Source: Hydrogenobacter sp. (GTDB lineage Bacteria; Aquificota; Aquificia; Aquificales; Aquificaceae). From it: a stretch of DNA of 64,000 bases. Below, one piece after another: positions 37,701 to 46,748 of the stretch. The DNA is taken from NCBI GenBank assembly GCA_023255875.1, contig JAGDVY010000018.1, positions 1 to 64,000 on the forward strand, given 5' to 3'. A program made the translations under genes and the position numbers. The notes under the pieces are model-generated. The model saw nothing but the letters and a program-made list of their open reading frames with translations, ran no database searches and had not been told where the DNA came from. Positions within the stretch are counted from its first letter, which is position 1. Each line of letters opens with the position of its first letter.

Positions 37701-38185
37701 TAGAAACTAAAAAGCTTAACGCTTTTAACACTGCCTTTGAGAGCATAAATGAGGGACTAAAGAGAGTGTTTGCGGAACTATCCCCAGGTGGTAAGGCTTA
37801 CATGCAGATAGAAAACCCCCAAGACCCCTTCTCTGGTGGTATAAACCTTGTAGTCAAACCTAAAGGCAAAGAAGTCCAATATATAGATGCCATATCTGGA
37901 GGAGAAAAGACCCTTGTGGCTTTGGCTCTTATATTTGCCATACAGGACTATAAACCATCACCCTTTTACTACTTTGACGAGGTAGATGCGCACCTTGATG
38001 AGGCAAATGCCAGAAGGATAGGAGAGCTCATAAGGAAACGTTCCCAAAAGGCACAGTTCATAGTGGTCACCTTAAGGGAGGTCTTGGCATCTTATGCAGA
38101 TAGGCTCATAGGCGTGAGTAGCAGAGGTGGTGTGTCAAGAGTTTTTCCCGTCAAGAACTTCCTTGTAGGGGTTGCAGATGGCTAA
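34721..38185 (+). CDS. smc: Chromosome segregation protein SMC
   Basis: VGPNGAGKSNIGDAISFALG; long coiled coils; hinge; ISGGEKTLVALALIFAIQDYKPSPFYYFDEVDAHLDEANA. Confidence 0.97.
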   Translation: MTAWIEKLVVEGFKSYGKGRVEIPLGPGFIGIVGPNGAGKSNIGDAISFALGLATAKTLRAKNLSYLIYSKDGEASQYAYVEVHFKNEGAFPIEEDKLVISRRVDKEGRSVFRINGTVVRERDLKDFLARAGLYENAYNIVLQGDVVRFVKMTPVERRKLIEEVAGIGEYEEKKQKALTELGEVELKLRELRLLIDEMEVQMERLSQEVEKLRRYRELETQLKELQIKQLMKDAKSISQNMNNLEKAIEEKKREISEIREEISKLASDHTQKEEELKEINAQLFPFRERLGRLSSDIEHTDKKIQELEKKKERLQEDVLRTTHHIKNLSANLEKLLEEEAQLKDLISQKEKEVIHKEEEVSFLYQMLKSKEEGLKVSIQEAHATEEKINAVRKEMDQKKEQLSRIELRLRELDIKSQKVQEDIQKLKEEAQKLKSQIGENALKVENYKKMWAEEEQSIRKKKQELERLEEKLRILRHKREEVIKEKAGISAKLADMQVDVLPFEGIRGVYGRVYELIKVKNPEYIKAIESAGGGRLSYVVVEDEDVAKECIQRLKETKRGRLNFIPLNRIKPTPLPPYPRRKGYIDFVVNLVEYDSKFERAIRFVFGDTLLVEDFQSAKDLGIGNYRMVTLEGEVFEKSGVISGGHTESRGDLGREFYIEQLEILSKEEETLRAEEEQTERQVKALRDELIQKEGVLRILERRIKDTEESDKMGFERLKEIEEKIRKAEEYLIRLAEEKENLLKEKNNITQELSYLEEKLNNLIIKRQSILEHYKESGIESLRESYEKSRKALDQLKEATFSLSMKLKELQSDIQNLRAEINRNMAFLESSERTKLDIEDEIEKLKEEKRKLEERMKELERSAYELYSKKDQLEEVCADLQAKIGRLRLQEEAKREELTRLETEYAKLEEKYQEINLRLREIGYQGPIEEVKESYSKLKEATDAVRKELSSLGTINFKAEDDYREYEERHRDFKDRYEKLSQEKKAIKEMIEEIETKKLNAFNTAFESINEGLKRVFAELSPGGKAYMQIENPQDPFSGGINLVVKPKGKEVQYIDAISGGEKTLVALALIFAIQDYKPSPFYYFDEVDAHLDEANARRIGELIRKRSQKAQFIVVTLREVLASYADRLIGVSSRGGVSRVFPVKNFLVGVADG

Positions 38186-39119
38186 GATAGGCGTTTTACT
38201 TCTCAATATGGGTGGTCCAGACAGTCTTTCTGCGGTAGAGCCCTTCCTTTATAATCTCTTTTCTGATCATGACATAATAGAAATCCCCAGACTCATACAA
38301 AAACCTGTGGCAAAGATTATATCCAAGATCAGAGCCAAAAAGACAAAGCATTATTACGAAATTATGGGAGGCAAGTCCCCACAGAGGGAGCAAACAGAAA
38401 AGCAGGCACAGGCGCTCCAAAAAGAACTGGGAGAGAACTTTAAAGTGGCTGTCGCTATGAGATACTGGCATCCTTTTACGGAAGAGGCATTGCAAGAACT
38501 TTTCAAAGAAGATTTAAAAGGTATAGTTTTGCTTCCCATGTATCCCCAGTATAGCAAGACCACCACTGGCTCTTCCTTCAACGAGTTTGACAGAGTTTTT
38601 AAAAAGTTCCCACAAGTGCCTGTTGTCAAGGTAAAGTCGTATCACGACCATCCCACCTACATAAGGGCTATGGTGGAAAACATAAAAGAGCATCTCCCCA
38701 ATTGGGAAGAGTACTTTTTCATTTTTACCGCTCACAGCCTGCCTGTTAAGGTCATAAAGAGAGGAGACCCATATCAGAAACAAACGGAAGAAACAGTGAG
38801 GCTCATTGTGGAACACTTCCCTAAGGTAAAATACGCTCTTGGCTATCAGAGTAAGATAGGACCCGTCAAATGGCTTGAACCATCAACTGACAAGCTTATA
38901 GAAGAAACTATAAAAGCTGGTTATAAGCACATAGCTATTATACCTGTATCTTTTGTATGTGAGCATTCTGAGACCCTTTATGAGCTTGATGTATCCTACA
39001 GACAGCTTGCAGAAGATTTGGGTGTTGAGTCTTTTGTAAGAATCCCCACTTTGCAGGATCATCCCACTTTCATATCTGCGTTAAAGGAAATTACACTGTT
39101 TTATGCGAAAAATTTATAA
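38178..39119 (+). CDS. hemH: Ferrochelatase (start at 38178 preferred)
   Basis: IGVLLLNMGGPDSLSAVEPFLYNLFSD; LLPMYPQYSKTTTGSSFNEF; FTAHSLPVKVIKRGDPY; PVSFVCEHSETLYELDV. Confidence 0.96.
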   Translation: MAKIGVLLLNMGGPDSLSAVEPFLYNLFSDHDIIEIPRLIQKPVAKIISKIRAKKTKHYYEIMGGKSPQREQTEKQAQALQKELGENFKVAVAMRYWHPFTEEALQELFKEDLKGIVLLPMYPQYSKTTTGSSFNEFDRVFKKFPQVPVVKVKSYHDHPTYIRAMVENIKEHLPNWEEYFFIFTAHSLPVKVIKRGDPYQKQTEETVRLIVEHFPKVKYALGYQSKIGPVKWLEPSTDKLIEETIKAGYKHIAIIPVSFVCEHSETLYELDVSYRQLAEDLGVESFVRIPTLQDHPTFISALKEITLFYAKNL

Positions 39120-39131
39120 AATATAAAAGCT

Positions 39132-40322
39132 ATGGACTTTCACACAATTTTTCTTCATCTTGCGCTAATTCTATTTTTAGCCCGTTTGGTAGGAGACACC
39201 TTTGCCAAACTTGGTATGCCTTCTGTTATAGGTGAGATACTCGTAGGAATACTCTTAGGCAAAAGTGCGTTGGGTATCATAGAGCCTAACCAGATTATAA
39301 AACTTCTTGCGGAAATAGGCGTGATACTCCTGCTTTTTCATGTGGGTTTGGAAGCTGACATTCAGAGACTAAAACAGGTAGGCATTTTTGCCTTTCTTGT
39401 TGCCTTTGTAGGAGCTTCTTTACCTATGGCTCTTGGAACTTTAGTTTCTTACTACCTTTTGAATCTGCCTCTACTGACAAGCCTTTTTATAGGAGGAACA
39501 CTGAGCGCAACGAGCATAGGTATAACGGTTAAGGTGCTTGAGGACCTTGGTAAAATGAAAGAAAGGTTTGCTCAAATAGTGCTCGGTGCTGCGGTACTTG
39601 ATGATATATTGGGAGTGGTTCTCCTTGCAGGACTTTATGAGTTCTCAAAGGAAGGTGTGGTAAAGCTTGATGCTACAATCACACTGATGCTTTATATAGC
39701 CACATTTTTTATACTTTCTCCCATACTTGCGCGGATATTTGCAAGGCTCATACAGGTCTTGTCATCAGCTCTTGGCACAGAGGACTTTATACCACCTGCA
39801 GTATTATCCGTTGTTTTCTTTTTTGCTTTTTTGGCACACACAGTAGGCTCTCCAGAGATACTGGGAGCTTTTACTGCAGGCCTTGCTCTTTCAAGAAGGT
39901 TCTCTTTACCCTTTGCAGTTTTTTTGAAAACGGACGAAAAAATGGCTCACAAAATAGAACACGCCATCACACCCTTGGTTTGGGTACTAACACCCATATT
40001 TTTCGTTTATGTGGGGCTTGAGATTAACTTGAGAGTTATAGACCTAAGTTCTGGCACCCTTTGGTTTATGTCCTTGATTATCCTGATAGTAGCCATCTTA
40101 GGTAAAGTTTTGAGCGGTTTTGTGATCAGGGTAAGTTTAAAAGAAAAACTCCTTGTAGGATTTTCCATGCTACCAAGAGGTGAGGTGGGCCTTATATTCG
40201 CAGAGCTGGGAAAACAATCGGGAATTTTTAACCCTACTGTTTATGCGATGATGGTGTTCGTGATAGCAATAACTACCTTTCTTTCCCCTATTGCTCTAAA
40301 GGTTTTACTAAGAGCTTCTTAA
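39132..40322 (+). CDS. Cation:proton antiporter (CPA2 family)
   Basis: Multi-TM; GEILVGILLGKSALG; LLLFHVGLEADIQRLK; GGTLSATSIGITVKVLEDLG; AAVLDDILGVVLL. Confidence 0.92.
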   Translation: MDFHTIFLHLALILFLARLVGDTFAKLGMPSVIGEILVGILLGKSALGIIEPNQIIKLLAEIGVILLLFHVGLEADIQRLKQVGIFAFLVAFVGASLPMALGTLVSYYLLNLPLLTSLFIGGTLSATSIGITVKVLEDLGKMKERFAQIVLGAAVLDDILGVVLLAGLYEFSKEGVVKLDATITLMLYIATFFILSPILARIFARLIQVLSSALGTEDFIPPAVLSVVFFFAFLAHTVGSPEILGAFTAGLALSRRFSLPFAVFLKTDEKMAHKIEHAITPLVWVLTPIFFVYVGLEINLRVIDLSSGTLWFMSLIILIVAILGKVLSGFVIRVSLKEKLLVGFSMLPRGEVGLIFAELGKQSGIFNPTVYAMMVFVIAITTFLSPIALKVLLRAS

Positions 40323-40385
40323 ACCAAATTTCACAAAAAGTTTATATTTTATACTTTTATATTTCTAAAAAGTGGAGGTTTTGTT

Positions 40386-42140
40386 ATGACAAGGAAAGGA
40401 GCGGACATAGTTATAGAAGTCCTGAAAGAGGAAGGTGTGGAGTACATATTTGGACACCCCGGTGGTGCCATAATGGAGGTCTACGATGCTCTCTATAGAG
40501 ACGGAGGCATAAAGCACATACTCACAAGGCATGAACAGGGTGCAGGACACATGGCAGAAGGTTATGCGAAAGCTACAGGAAAGGTAGGTGTTGCCATGTC
40601 CACATCAGGTCCGGGTGCTACCAATTTGGTGACCGCAATAGCGGACGCATACATGGACTCTGTGCCAGTAGTTTTTATCACAGGACAGGTGCCTACTCAT
40701 CTTATAGGAAATGATGCCTTTCAGGAGGTGGATATAGTAGGTATCACAAGACCCATAACCAAGCATAACTTTTTAGTAAAGAGGATAGAGGACCTTCCTT
40801 TGATACTGCGCCAAGCCTTTTACATAGCAAGGACAGGAAGACCAGGACCAGTGCTTGTAGATATACCCAAAGACATCACCCAAAAGCTCTCTGATGTAAA
40901 AATTCCTTCCTTAGATGAAGTGAAGAACTCTCTGCCAGGCTACAAACCCCACACAGAAGGTAATCCCCAACAGATAAAGAAGGCAGCAAAGCTCATCATG
41001 TCCGCAAAAAGACCCGTTCTATATGTGGGAGGTGGTGCGGTTCATTCAGAGGCTCAAAAAGAGCTCGTAGAGCTTGCAGAGCTCATGAAGATACCCGTTA
41101 CTACCACCAACATGGGCAAAGGTGCTTTCCCAGAACTACATCCTTTGGCACTTCACATGCTTGGTATGCACGGCACATACTACGCTAACATGGCAGTTTA
41201 TAACTGTGATCTTCTCATTGCAGTGGGTGCAAGGTTTGATGACAGAGTCACAGGAAAGATAGAGGAGTTTGCTCCTCAGGCAAGTATCATACACATAGAC
41301 ATAGACCCCGCATCCATATCCAAAAACATAGTGGTGGATGTTCCCATAGTGGGTGATGTGAAGGTAGTTCTGAGAAAGCTCATTGAAGAGATAAAAAAAG
41401 AAGGTGCCAAGATCCTATTCCCAGAAGAGAGGCAAAAGTGGATAGAGCAAATAGAAAAGTGGAAAAAACTACACCCTCTAACTTACAGAAAATCTGACAA
41501 AGTCATAAAACCCCAGTATGTCATAGAAGAGATATGGAAAGCCACCAAAGGAGATGCCATTATAGCCACAGGTGTGGGACAGCACCAAATGTGGGCTGCC
41601 ATGTTTTACAAGTATTCATTCCCAAGGCAGTTCATAAACTCGGGTGGTTTGGGAACTATGGGTTTTGGTCTTCCCGCAGGTATAGGTGCTAAGTTAGGAA
41701 GACCAGAAAAAGAGGTGTTTGTAATAGACGGCGATGGTTCTTTCATGATGACCATGCAGGAGCTCATAACTGCGGTGCAGTACAAAGTGCCTGTAAAGAT
41801 AGCTATAATAAATAACGGATACTTGGGCATGGTGCGTCAGTGGCAGGAGCTTTTCTACGAAAAGCGCTACTCAGAAGTGGACCTTAGCGTGCAACCTGAT
41901 TTTGTAAAGCTTGCAGAAGCGTGTGGTGCGGTAGGCTTTAGAGCAGAAAAACCAAAAGAAGTGAGAGAGATCATTGAGGAAGCTCTGAAAATCCAAGACA
42001 AACCTGTCCTTCTTGATTTCCATGTGGATAGAGAGGAAAATGTCCTTCCTATGGTGCCAGCAGGCAAGTCTTACAGGGATATGATCCTTGAAGATGGAAA
42101 GAAGGGCGTTGATGCGGACACCATGTACCTTGTAGGGTAA
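40386..42140 (+). CDS. ilvB: Acetolactate synthase large subunit
   Basis: [98 protein letters not shown]. Confidence 0.98.
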   Translation: MTRKGADIVIEVLKEEGVEYIFGHPGGAIMEVYDALYRDGGIKHILTRHEQGAGHMAEGYAKATGKVGVAMSTSGPGATNLVTAIADAYMDSVPVVFITGQVPTHLIGNDAFQEVDIVGITRPITKHNFLVKRIEDLPLILRQAFYIARTGRPGPVLVDIPKDITQKLSDVKIPSLDEVKNSLPGYKPHTEGNPQQIKKAAKLIMSAKRPVLYVGGGAVHSEAQKELVELAELMKIPVTTTNMGKGAFPELHPLALHMLGMHGTYYANMAVYNCDLLIAVGARFDDRVTGKIEEFAPQASIIHIDIDPASISKNIVVDVPIVGDVKVVLRKLIEEIKKEGAKILFPEERQKWIEQIEKWKKLHPLTYRKSDKVIKPQYVIEEIWKATKGDAIIATGVGQHQMWAAMFYKYSFPRQFINSGGLGTMGFGLPAGIGAKLGRPEKEVFVIDGDGSFMMTMQELITAVQYKVPVKIAIINNGYLGMVRQWQELFYEKRYSEVDLSVQPDFVKLAEACGAVGFRAEKPKEVREIIEEALKIQDKPVLLDFHVDREENVLPMVPAGKSYRDMILEDGKKGVDADTMYLVG

Positions 42141-42150
42141 GGAGGTAGGT

Positions 42151-42726
42151 ATGAGCGAGCTAAACTCAATTGAAGCTCCCACACCTATGATCAGAGAGAC
42201 AAAAAAAGGTAGTGTTAGAAAACACATAATAACGGTGCTTGTAAGAAACGAACTTGGTGTTTTGGCAAGGATAGCCACTCTGATAGCAGGTAAGGGTTAT
42301 AACATAGAAGGTCTATCCGTTGGTGAAACGCACGAAAAGGGCATCTCCCGAATGACCATAGAGGTTATAGGGGACGACGTAGTGATAGATCAAGTAGTAA
42401 AACAACTTAGAAAGCTCATAGATACCCTAAAGGTAAGGGATCTAACAGACACACCTCACGTAGAGAGGGAACTTGCTCTTATCAAGATACACACTTCCAC
42501 ACCCAGAGCCAGGGATGAGGTGCTTAGGATCACTGAGATATTCAGAGGTAGGATAGTGGATGTGTCCCAAAGCACCTACACTGTTGAAATAACAGGCACA
42601 GAGGACAAGATAAACGCTTTTGTGGAACTTGTAAAACCCTTTGGTATAATGGAAATGGCAAGAACTGGTAAAGTAGCACTAAAGAGAGAGATGGCAAACA
42701 CTGAGGAGGATACATCATGGAAGTGA
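42151..42726 (+). CDS. ilvN: Acetolactate synthase small subunit
   Basis: HIITVLVRNELGVLARIATLIAGKGYNIEGLSVGETHEKGISRMTIEV. Confidence 0.97.
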   Translation: MSELNSIEAPTPMIRETKKGSVRKHIITVLVRNELGVLARIATLIAGKGYNIEGLSVGETHEKGISRMTIEVIGDDVVIDQVVKQLRKLIDTLKVRDLTDTPHVERELALIKIHTSTPRARDEVLRITEIFRGRIVDVSQSTYTVEITGTEDKINAFVELVKPFGIMEMARTGKVALKREMANTEEDTSWK

Positions 42727-44180
42727 TTTCTTACAGAGAACCTTATGAGTCTATAAAAGACCTTCCTGTTGGGATCTTTGTTTTTGAAGAGGACTTTGGG
42801 CATCTTGAGTATGTGGGAGAGTTGGCAAAGGCTATAGAAAAGCTCCTCTCGGTAGAAAACTTCAAGGGCAAGGAAGACACCATAGTGAAACTACCTGTGT
42901 TAGATGGAGATAAGGTAAGGACTTTCTATTTAATAGGGCTAGGCAAGAAGGACAAAGTTAGCTTTGACCATTATAGAAGGGCATCCGCCATCTTTGTCAA
43001 AAGGCTCAGAAAGGACAAAGTGCCTACCGCACACCTTTACGCAGGGGAAAACTTGGACTACAAGAGAAGCAAAGCTATAACCGAAGGGCTCTTGCTGGGA
43101 AACTACAGCTTTGACAAGTATAAAACCAACAAAGAGAACTCCTTTCGTGTAGATAAAGTGATGATCTACAGCGCGGATCAAGAAGGTATAAGGATAGGTA
43201 AAATCTTCGCAGATGCGCAGATCTTTGCAAGGGACCTGACGAACGAACCGGGAAATGTGATAAATCCCATAACACTTGCGGAGATAGCACAAAAGCTCGC
43301 TCAGGATTATGGGCTTGAATGCAAAATTTACGATGAAAAGCAAATTCAAGAGATGGGTATGTACGCCCTTTGGAGTGTAGGCAAAGGTTCTTCCACACCT
43401 CCGAGGTTCATACACCTGACATACAAACCTCAGGGAGAGCCAAAAGACAGGATAGCTCTTGTGGGTAAGGGACTTACCTTTGACAGTGGTGGGCTCAACA
43501 TAAAGACGGGTGATTATATGAGGACCATGAAGATGGATAAGTCTGGTGCCTGTGCTGTATTGGGTATAATGAAGGCTCTTGCTCAGCTAAAGCCTCAGAT
43601 AGAGGTGCACGGTATAATTGGTGCTGCGGAAAACATGCCAAGCGGTAGCGCATACAGACCCGATGATATCATAAAAACCATGAGTGGAAAGACCATTGAG
43701 GTGGATAACACAGACGCAGAGGGAAGGATCACCCTTGCAGATGCCCTTCACTACGCATCCAACCTTAAACCCTCTTACATCATAGACATGGCAACTCTCA
43801 CGGGAGCTTGTATAGTGGCTTTAGGAGAATACACCGCAGGACTATTCACCAACGACGATGAGTTTGGAGATAAGCTTCTTGAAATATCCAAAGAAACAGG
43901 AGAGAGACTTTGGAAGCTACCCATGGATGACAAGAAATTGAGAGAGAAGATAAAAAAGTCTGATGCGGACATAGTAAATACGGGTGGCAGGTATGGAGGT
44001 GCTATAACCGCAGCCATGTTCCTTGAGGAGTTTGTAGGTGAAGGTATAAAGTGGATACACCTTGATATCGCAGGTCCTGCATACTTTAAGGAAGAGTTTG
44101 GATACTACTCAAAGGGTGCTACTGGTTTTGGTGTTAGGACTTGTCTTGAGTATATTCTTAGTTTAGATAAGGGGACGTAG
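42717..44180 (+). CDS. pepA: Leucyl aminopeptidase (M17); stop codon lies within the tRNA-Ala gene
   Basis: LVGKGLTFDSGGLNIKTGDYMRTMKMDKSGACAVLG; NTDAEGRITLADAL; MATLTGACIVALGEYTAGLFTND. Confidence 0.96.
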   Translation: MEVISYREPYESIKDLPVGIFVFEEDFGHLEYVGELAKAIEKLLSVENFKGKEDTIVKLPVLDGDKVRTFYLIGLGKKDKVSFDHYRRASAIFVKRLRKDKVPTAHLYAGENLDYKRSKAITEGLLLGNYSFDKYKTNKENSFRVDKVMIYSADQEGIRIGKIFADAQIFARDLTNEPGNVINPITLAEIAQKLAQDYGLECKIYDEKQIQEMGMYALWSVGKGSSTPPRFIHLTYKPQGEPKDRIALVGKGLTFDSGGLNIKTGDYMRTMKMDKSGACAVLGIMKALAQLKPQIEVHGIIGAAENMPSGSAYRPDDIIKTMSGKTIEVDNTDAEGRITLADALHYASNLKPSYIIDMATLTGACIVALGEYTAGLFTNDDEFGDKLLEISKETGERLWKLPMDDKKLREKIKKSDADIVNTGGRYGGAITAAMFLEEFVGEGIKWIHLDIAGPAYFKEEFGYYSKGATGFGVRTCLEYILSLDKGT

Positions 44181-44242
44181 CTCAGCGGGAGAGCGCCTGC
44201 ATCGCAAGCAGGAGGTCGGGGGTTCAAATCCCCTCGTCTCCA
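44171..44242 (+). tRNA. tRNA-Ala, anticodon CGC
   Basis: GGGGACGTAGCTCAGCGGGAGAGCGCCTGCATCGCAAGCAGGAGGTCGGGGGTTCAAATCCCCTCGTCTCCA; acceptor GGGGACG/CGTCTCC, anticodon stem CCTGC/GCAGG with loop ATCGCAA, T-arm GGGGGTTCAAATCCCC; CCA not encoded. Confidence 0.96.
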
Positions 44243-44246
44243 CTTT

Positions 44247-44768
44247 CTAAAGGGTTCTTAAGAAAAGCTCGTATGAACCCACTCTCACATACAGAATCTC
44301 AGGAATACCCTGAAAACTATCCATAAAGCTCCCTCCCACATATGCCCTTACAGAGAAATTTTCAAACCTTCCGAGTTTTACGAGCTTGTCCTCCTCGTAG
44401 AACCTTATATCTCCGTAAGGGTATGGAAACTCGTAGTAGTAGAGAGTTTTATCTTTGTAGATATATGCGCACTTGACTACTCCTTCGTAGTAATCACCTG
44501 CGGATGTAATCATAAACAGTTTGTCCTTTTCTATGTGAAGGGTCTTTGCTGACAAAACCTTGCGCTGTATATTTAGTAGCAAACTTGCCTCTTGCTTTAG
44601 CCTCTCACTATCCGCCAAAAGGTTTGTGGAGTTTGTCAAGAAAGAGTAAAGGCTGTAAGAGAGAACACTAAAAAGTACGCCAACGATCATAAGAACCACT
44701 AATACTTCCAAAAGGGTAAAGCCCTTTTTATCTTTTAGGTGTGTAGATGTAGATCTGCGCTTTTCCAT
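44247..44768 (-). CDS. GspJ-like minor pseudopilin (prepilin-type N-terminus)
   Basis: KKGFTLLEVLVVLMIVGVLFSVLSYSLYSF prepilin signal; position in pseudopilin cluster. Confidence 0.72.
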   Translation of the reverse strand: MEKRRSTSTHLKDKKGFTLLEVLVVLMIVGVLFSVLSYSLYSFLTNSTNLLADSERLKQEASLLLNIQRKVLSAKTLHIEKDKLFMITSAGDYYEGVVKCAYIYKDKTLYYYEFPYPYGDIRFYEEDKLVKLGRFENFSVRAYVGGSFMDSFQGIPEILYVRVGSYELFLRTL

Positions 44769-45015
44769 AAGAGTATGTAGTCTCCTCTATTTGTGGATAA
44801 TCTTTAAGAGATTCTTTCTTGACATCAAGGTTTTCCTTTTGATTTAGCACGAGCTTGTTGTTCAAAATAAGCATGTCTGTAAATAACAGTTGTGATTCAT
44901 AGTAATCCCTTCTTGCATTGGAAAGTAGATCAAAGAGCACACCAAAAAATATGGCTAAAAGAGTTGTAGCAATGAGAACTTCAATAAGGGTAAAACCTTT
45001 AAAGTTTCCATACAT
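44728..45015 (-). CDS. GspI-like minor pseudopilin (prepilin-type N-terminus)
   Basis: FKGFTLIEVLIATTLLAIFFGVLFDLL. Confidence 0.68.
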   Translation of the reverse strand: MYGNFKGFTLIEVLIATTLLAIFFGVLFDLLSNARRDYYESQLLFTDMLILNNKLVLNQKENLDVKKESLKDYPQIEETTYSYGKAQIYIYTPKR

Positions 45016-45400
45016 CTATATCATCATCTGTGCCATCTTTACCATCTGGACCCACGGATTTTAGCTCGTATGGATGCCCTACACCCGGTGCGAGGTATAT
45101 AAAGTCCCTGTCCCAAGCGTCCTTTGGCACTTTATCCAAGTACTGTCTCCACCTTGTTGGTATGGGTGGTGTTGTAGGTTTTTCTACCAAAGCCTTTAGT
45201 CCCTGCTCGGTAGTAGGGTAAAAGCCGTTATCTATCTTGTACTGTTCAAGAGCATCCTTTATAGCCTTCATCTGGATCTTTGTGGTTTCTATCTTGGCTT
45301 CTTCTACCCTGCCTGTGATTCTGGGTACCACTATAGCAGCAAGAAGACCAAGTATAAGAATAACTACCAAAAGCTCTATGAGCGTAAAACCCTTTCTCAT
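44999..45400 (-). CDS. gspG: Type II secretion major pseudopilin GspG
   Basis: MRKGFTLIELLVVILILGLLAAIVVPRITGRVEEAK; YPTTEQGLKALVEKP; SVGPDGKDGTDDDIDVW. Confidence 0.95.
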   Translation of the reverse strand: MRKGFTLIELLVVILILGLLAAIVVPRITGRVEEAKIETTKIQMKAIKDALEQYKIDNGFYPTTEQGLKALVEKPTTPPIPTRWRQYLDKVPKDAWDRDFIYLAPGVGHPYELKSVGPDGKDGTDDDIDVWKL

Positions 45401-45414
45401 AAAAAACTATTTTA

Positions 45415-45894
45415 TCAGTTGAGCATGGCGAGAATCTGGTGTCTTAGGATGTGTGCGGGTTTGTAGTCTGGTGCTATTCTTATGGCGTTTTCAAGCTCAT
45501 CTAAGGCGTCTTTAAACTTACCCAAGGCAAGATAAGCGCGCGCCAAGTTCATGTGAGGATAGTGTCTTGGCTCGTAATTCTTTGCGGTGATGGCTCTTTT
45601 GAGCCACGGTATAGCCTCTTCGTACCTACCAAGAGCTATAAGATAAGACCCTATGTCGTTGTAAGGGTTTCCCAAGTCAGGGTCTAATTCTATAGCTTGT
45701 TTGCAAAGTTCTATTGCCTTTTCGTAATCTCCCAACATACTGTAAGCCCATCCAAGGAAAGTGTAAGCTAAGGCGGTAGGATATATCTCTATGGACTGCT
45801 CGTATAACTCTATTGCCTTTTTGATATCACCCATCATGTGGTAAGCATACGCTTTGTTAAAAAGTTCTTGCGCATCCTTCCTGAGGTCTTCCAT
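45415..45894 (-). CDS. Tetratricopeptide repeat protein
   Basis: Consecutive 34-aa TPR units (AYTFLGWAYSMLGDYEKAIELCKQAIELDPDLGNPYNDIGSYLIALGRYEEAIPWLKRAI). Confidence 0.92.
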   Translation of the reverse strand: MEDLRKDAQELFNKAYAYHMMGDIKKAIELYEQSIEIYPTALAYTFLGWAYSMLGDYEKAIELCKQAIELDPDLGNPYNDIGSYLIALGRYEEAIPWLKRAITAKNYEPRHYPHMNLARAYLALGKFKDALDELENAIRIAPDYKPAHILRHQILAMLN

Positions 45895-45916
45895 AGGAGC
45901 TCACCTCCTTCTACTT

Positions 45917-45944
45917 AATATAATCCTTTTAGAAATATTGACAA
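45917..45944 (-). promoter_or_regulatory. Sigma70-like promoter for TPR/pseudopilin genes
   Basis: On - strand TTGTCA-N16-TATATT upstream of SD AGAAGGAGGTGA. Confidence 0.55.
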
Positions 45945-45956
45945 TACATCACTAAA

Positions 45957-46748
45957 CTATTCCCACTCCCTCTCTCTGTAAAAGTCCTCCATCTTTTTAG
46001 GAATGGACACCTGCAATCCAAAGAGCATCTTCATCTGCAGTGCATTATAAACGGCCTGCCCCCTAACGGTATTGTTAAAAAATATGTAAGTAAGCTTGTC
46101 CCCCAACTTCTTTATCTTAGTTTTAAGCTTTTTTAGCTCCTCCAGAGAGTAAAGGTAGTCATAAGGCTTTAGTGGATCTCTTCCGTGAAGTCTTACATAA
46201 TTTATATCGCCTGCGGACACCCACGGTCCTATCAAAAACTTACTGCCTTTGGGTGCGTCCGTATTAACAAGCGAAAAACCCTGCTCTTCAAGAAAGCTGT
46301 AAAAGTCTGCGCTTCTAAAGCTTTTACTTCTTACCTCAACGACCTTTTGTATGCCTCTAAAATCCTTAGAGAGTTTTATGAGATACTCCAAACTCTCTTC
46401 ACTTCTGTGAAAACTTTCGGGAAACTGGAAAAGTATAGCTATAAACCTGTCCTCTTCAAGCAATGGCTCTATACTATAGAGAAACTTCTTAACATCTTGG
46501 CTTGTGTAGTTCCTTGTGTGGGTAAAGGTCCTGTGGGCTTTCACAGAAAAATTGAGGTCTTTGGTTCTTGATAGGAAACTTTTTATGGTCCCTCTGCTGG
46601 GAAAAGAGTAAAAGGAAAAGTTTAGCTCCACTACATGAAAGAATTTGGAATAGTAAACTATAAACTCCTCTTTTTCTATGTTAGGGGGATAGAACACCCC
46701 CCTCCACTCTTCGTAAGAAAAACCACTACATCCTACATAAACCTTCAA
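45957..46748 (-). CDS. DUF72 (YecE-like) family protein
   Basis: [91 protein letters not shown]. Confidence 0.92.
   Translation of the reverse strand: MKVYVGCSGFSYEEWRGVFYPPNIEKEEFIVYYSKFFHVVELNFSFYSFPSRGTIKSFLSRTKDLNFSVKAHRTFTHTRNYTSQDVKKFLYSIEPLLEEDRFIAILFQFPESFHRSEESLEYLIKLSKDFRGIQKVVEVRSKSFRSADFYSFLEEQGFSLVNTDAPKGSKFLIGPWVSAGDINYVRLHGRDPLKPYDYLYSLEELKKLKTKIKKLGDKLTYIFFNNTVRGQAVYNALQMKMLFGLQVSIPKKMEDFYREREWE

Noticed and set aside
42939-43415. 158-aa antisense ORF over pepA
   Set aside because: Shadow of the M17 peptidase coding frame.
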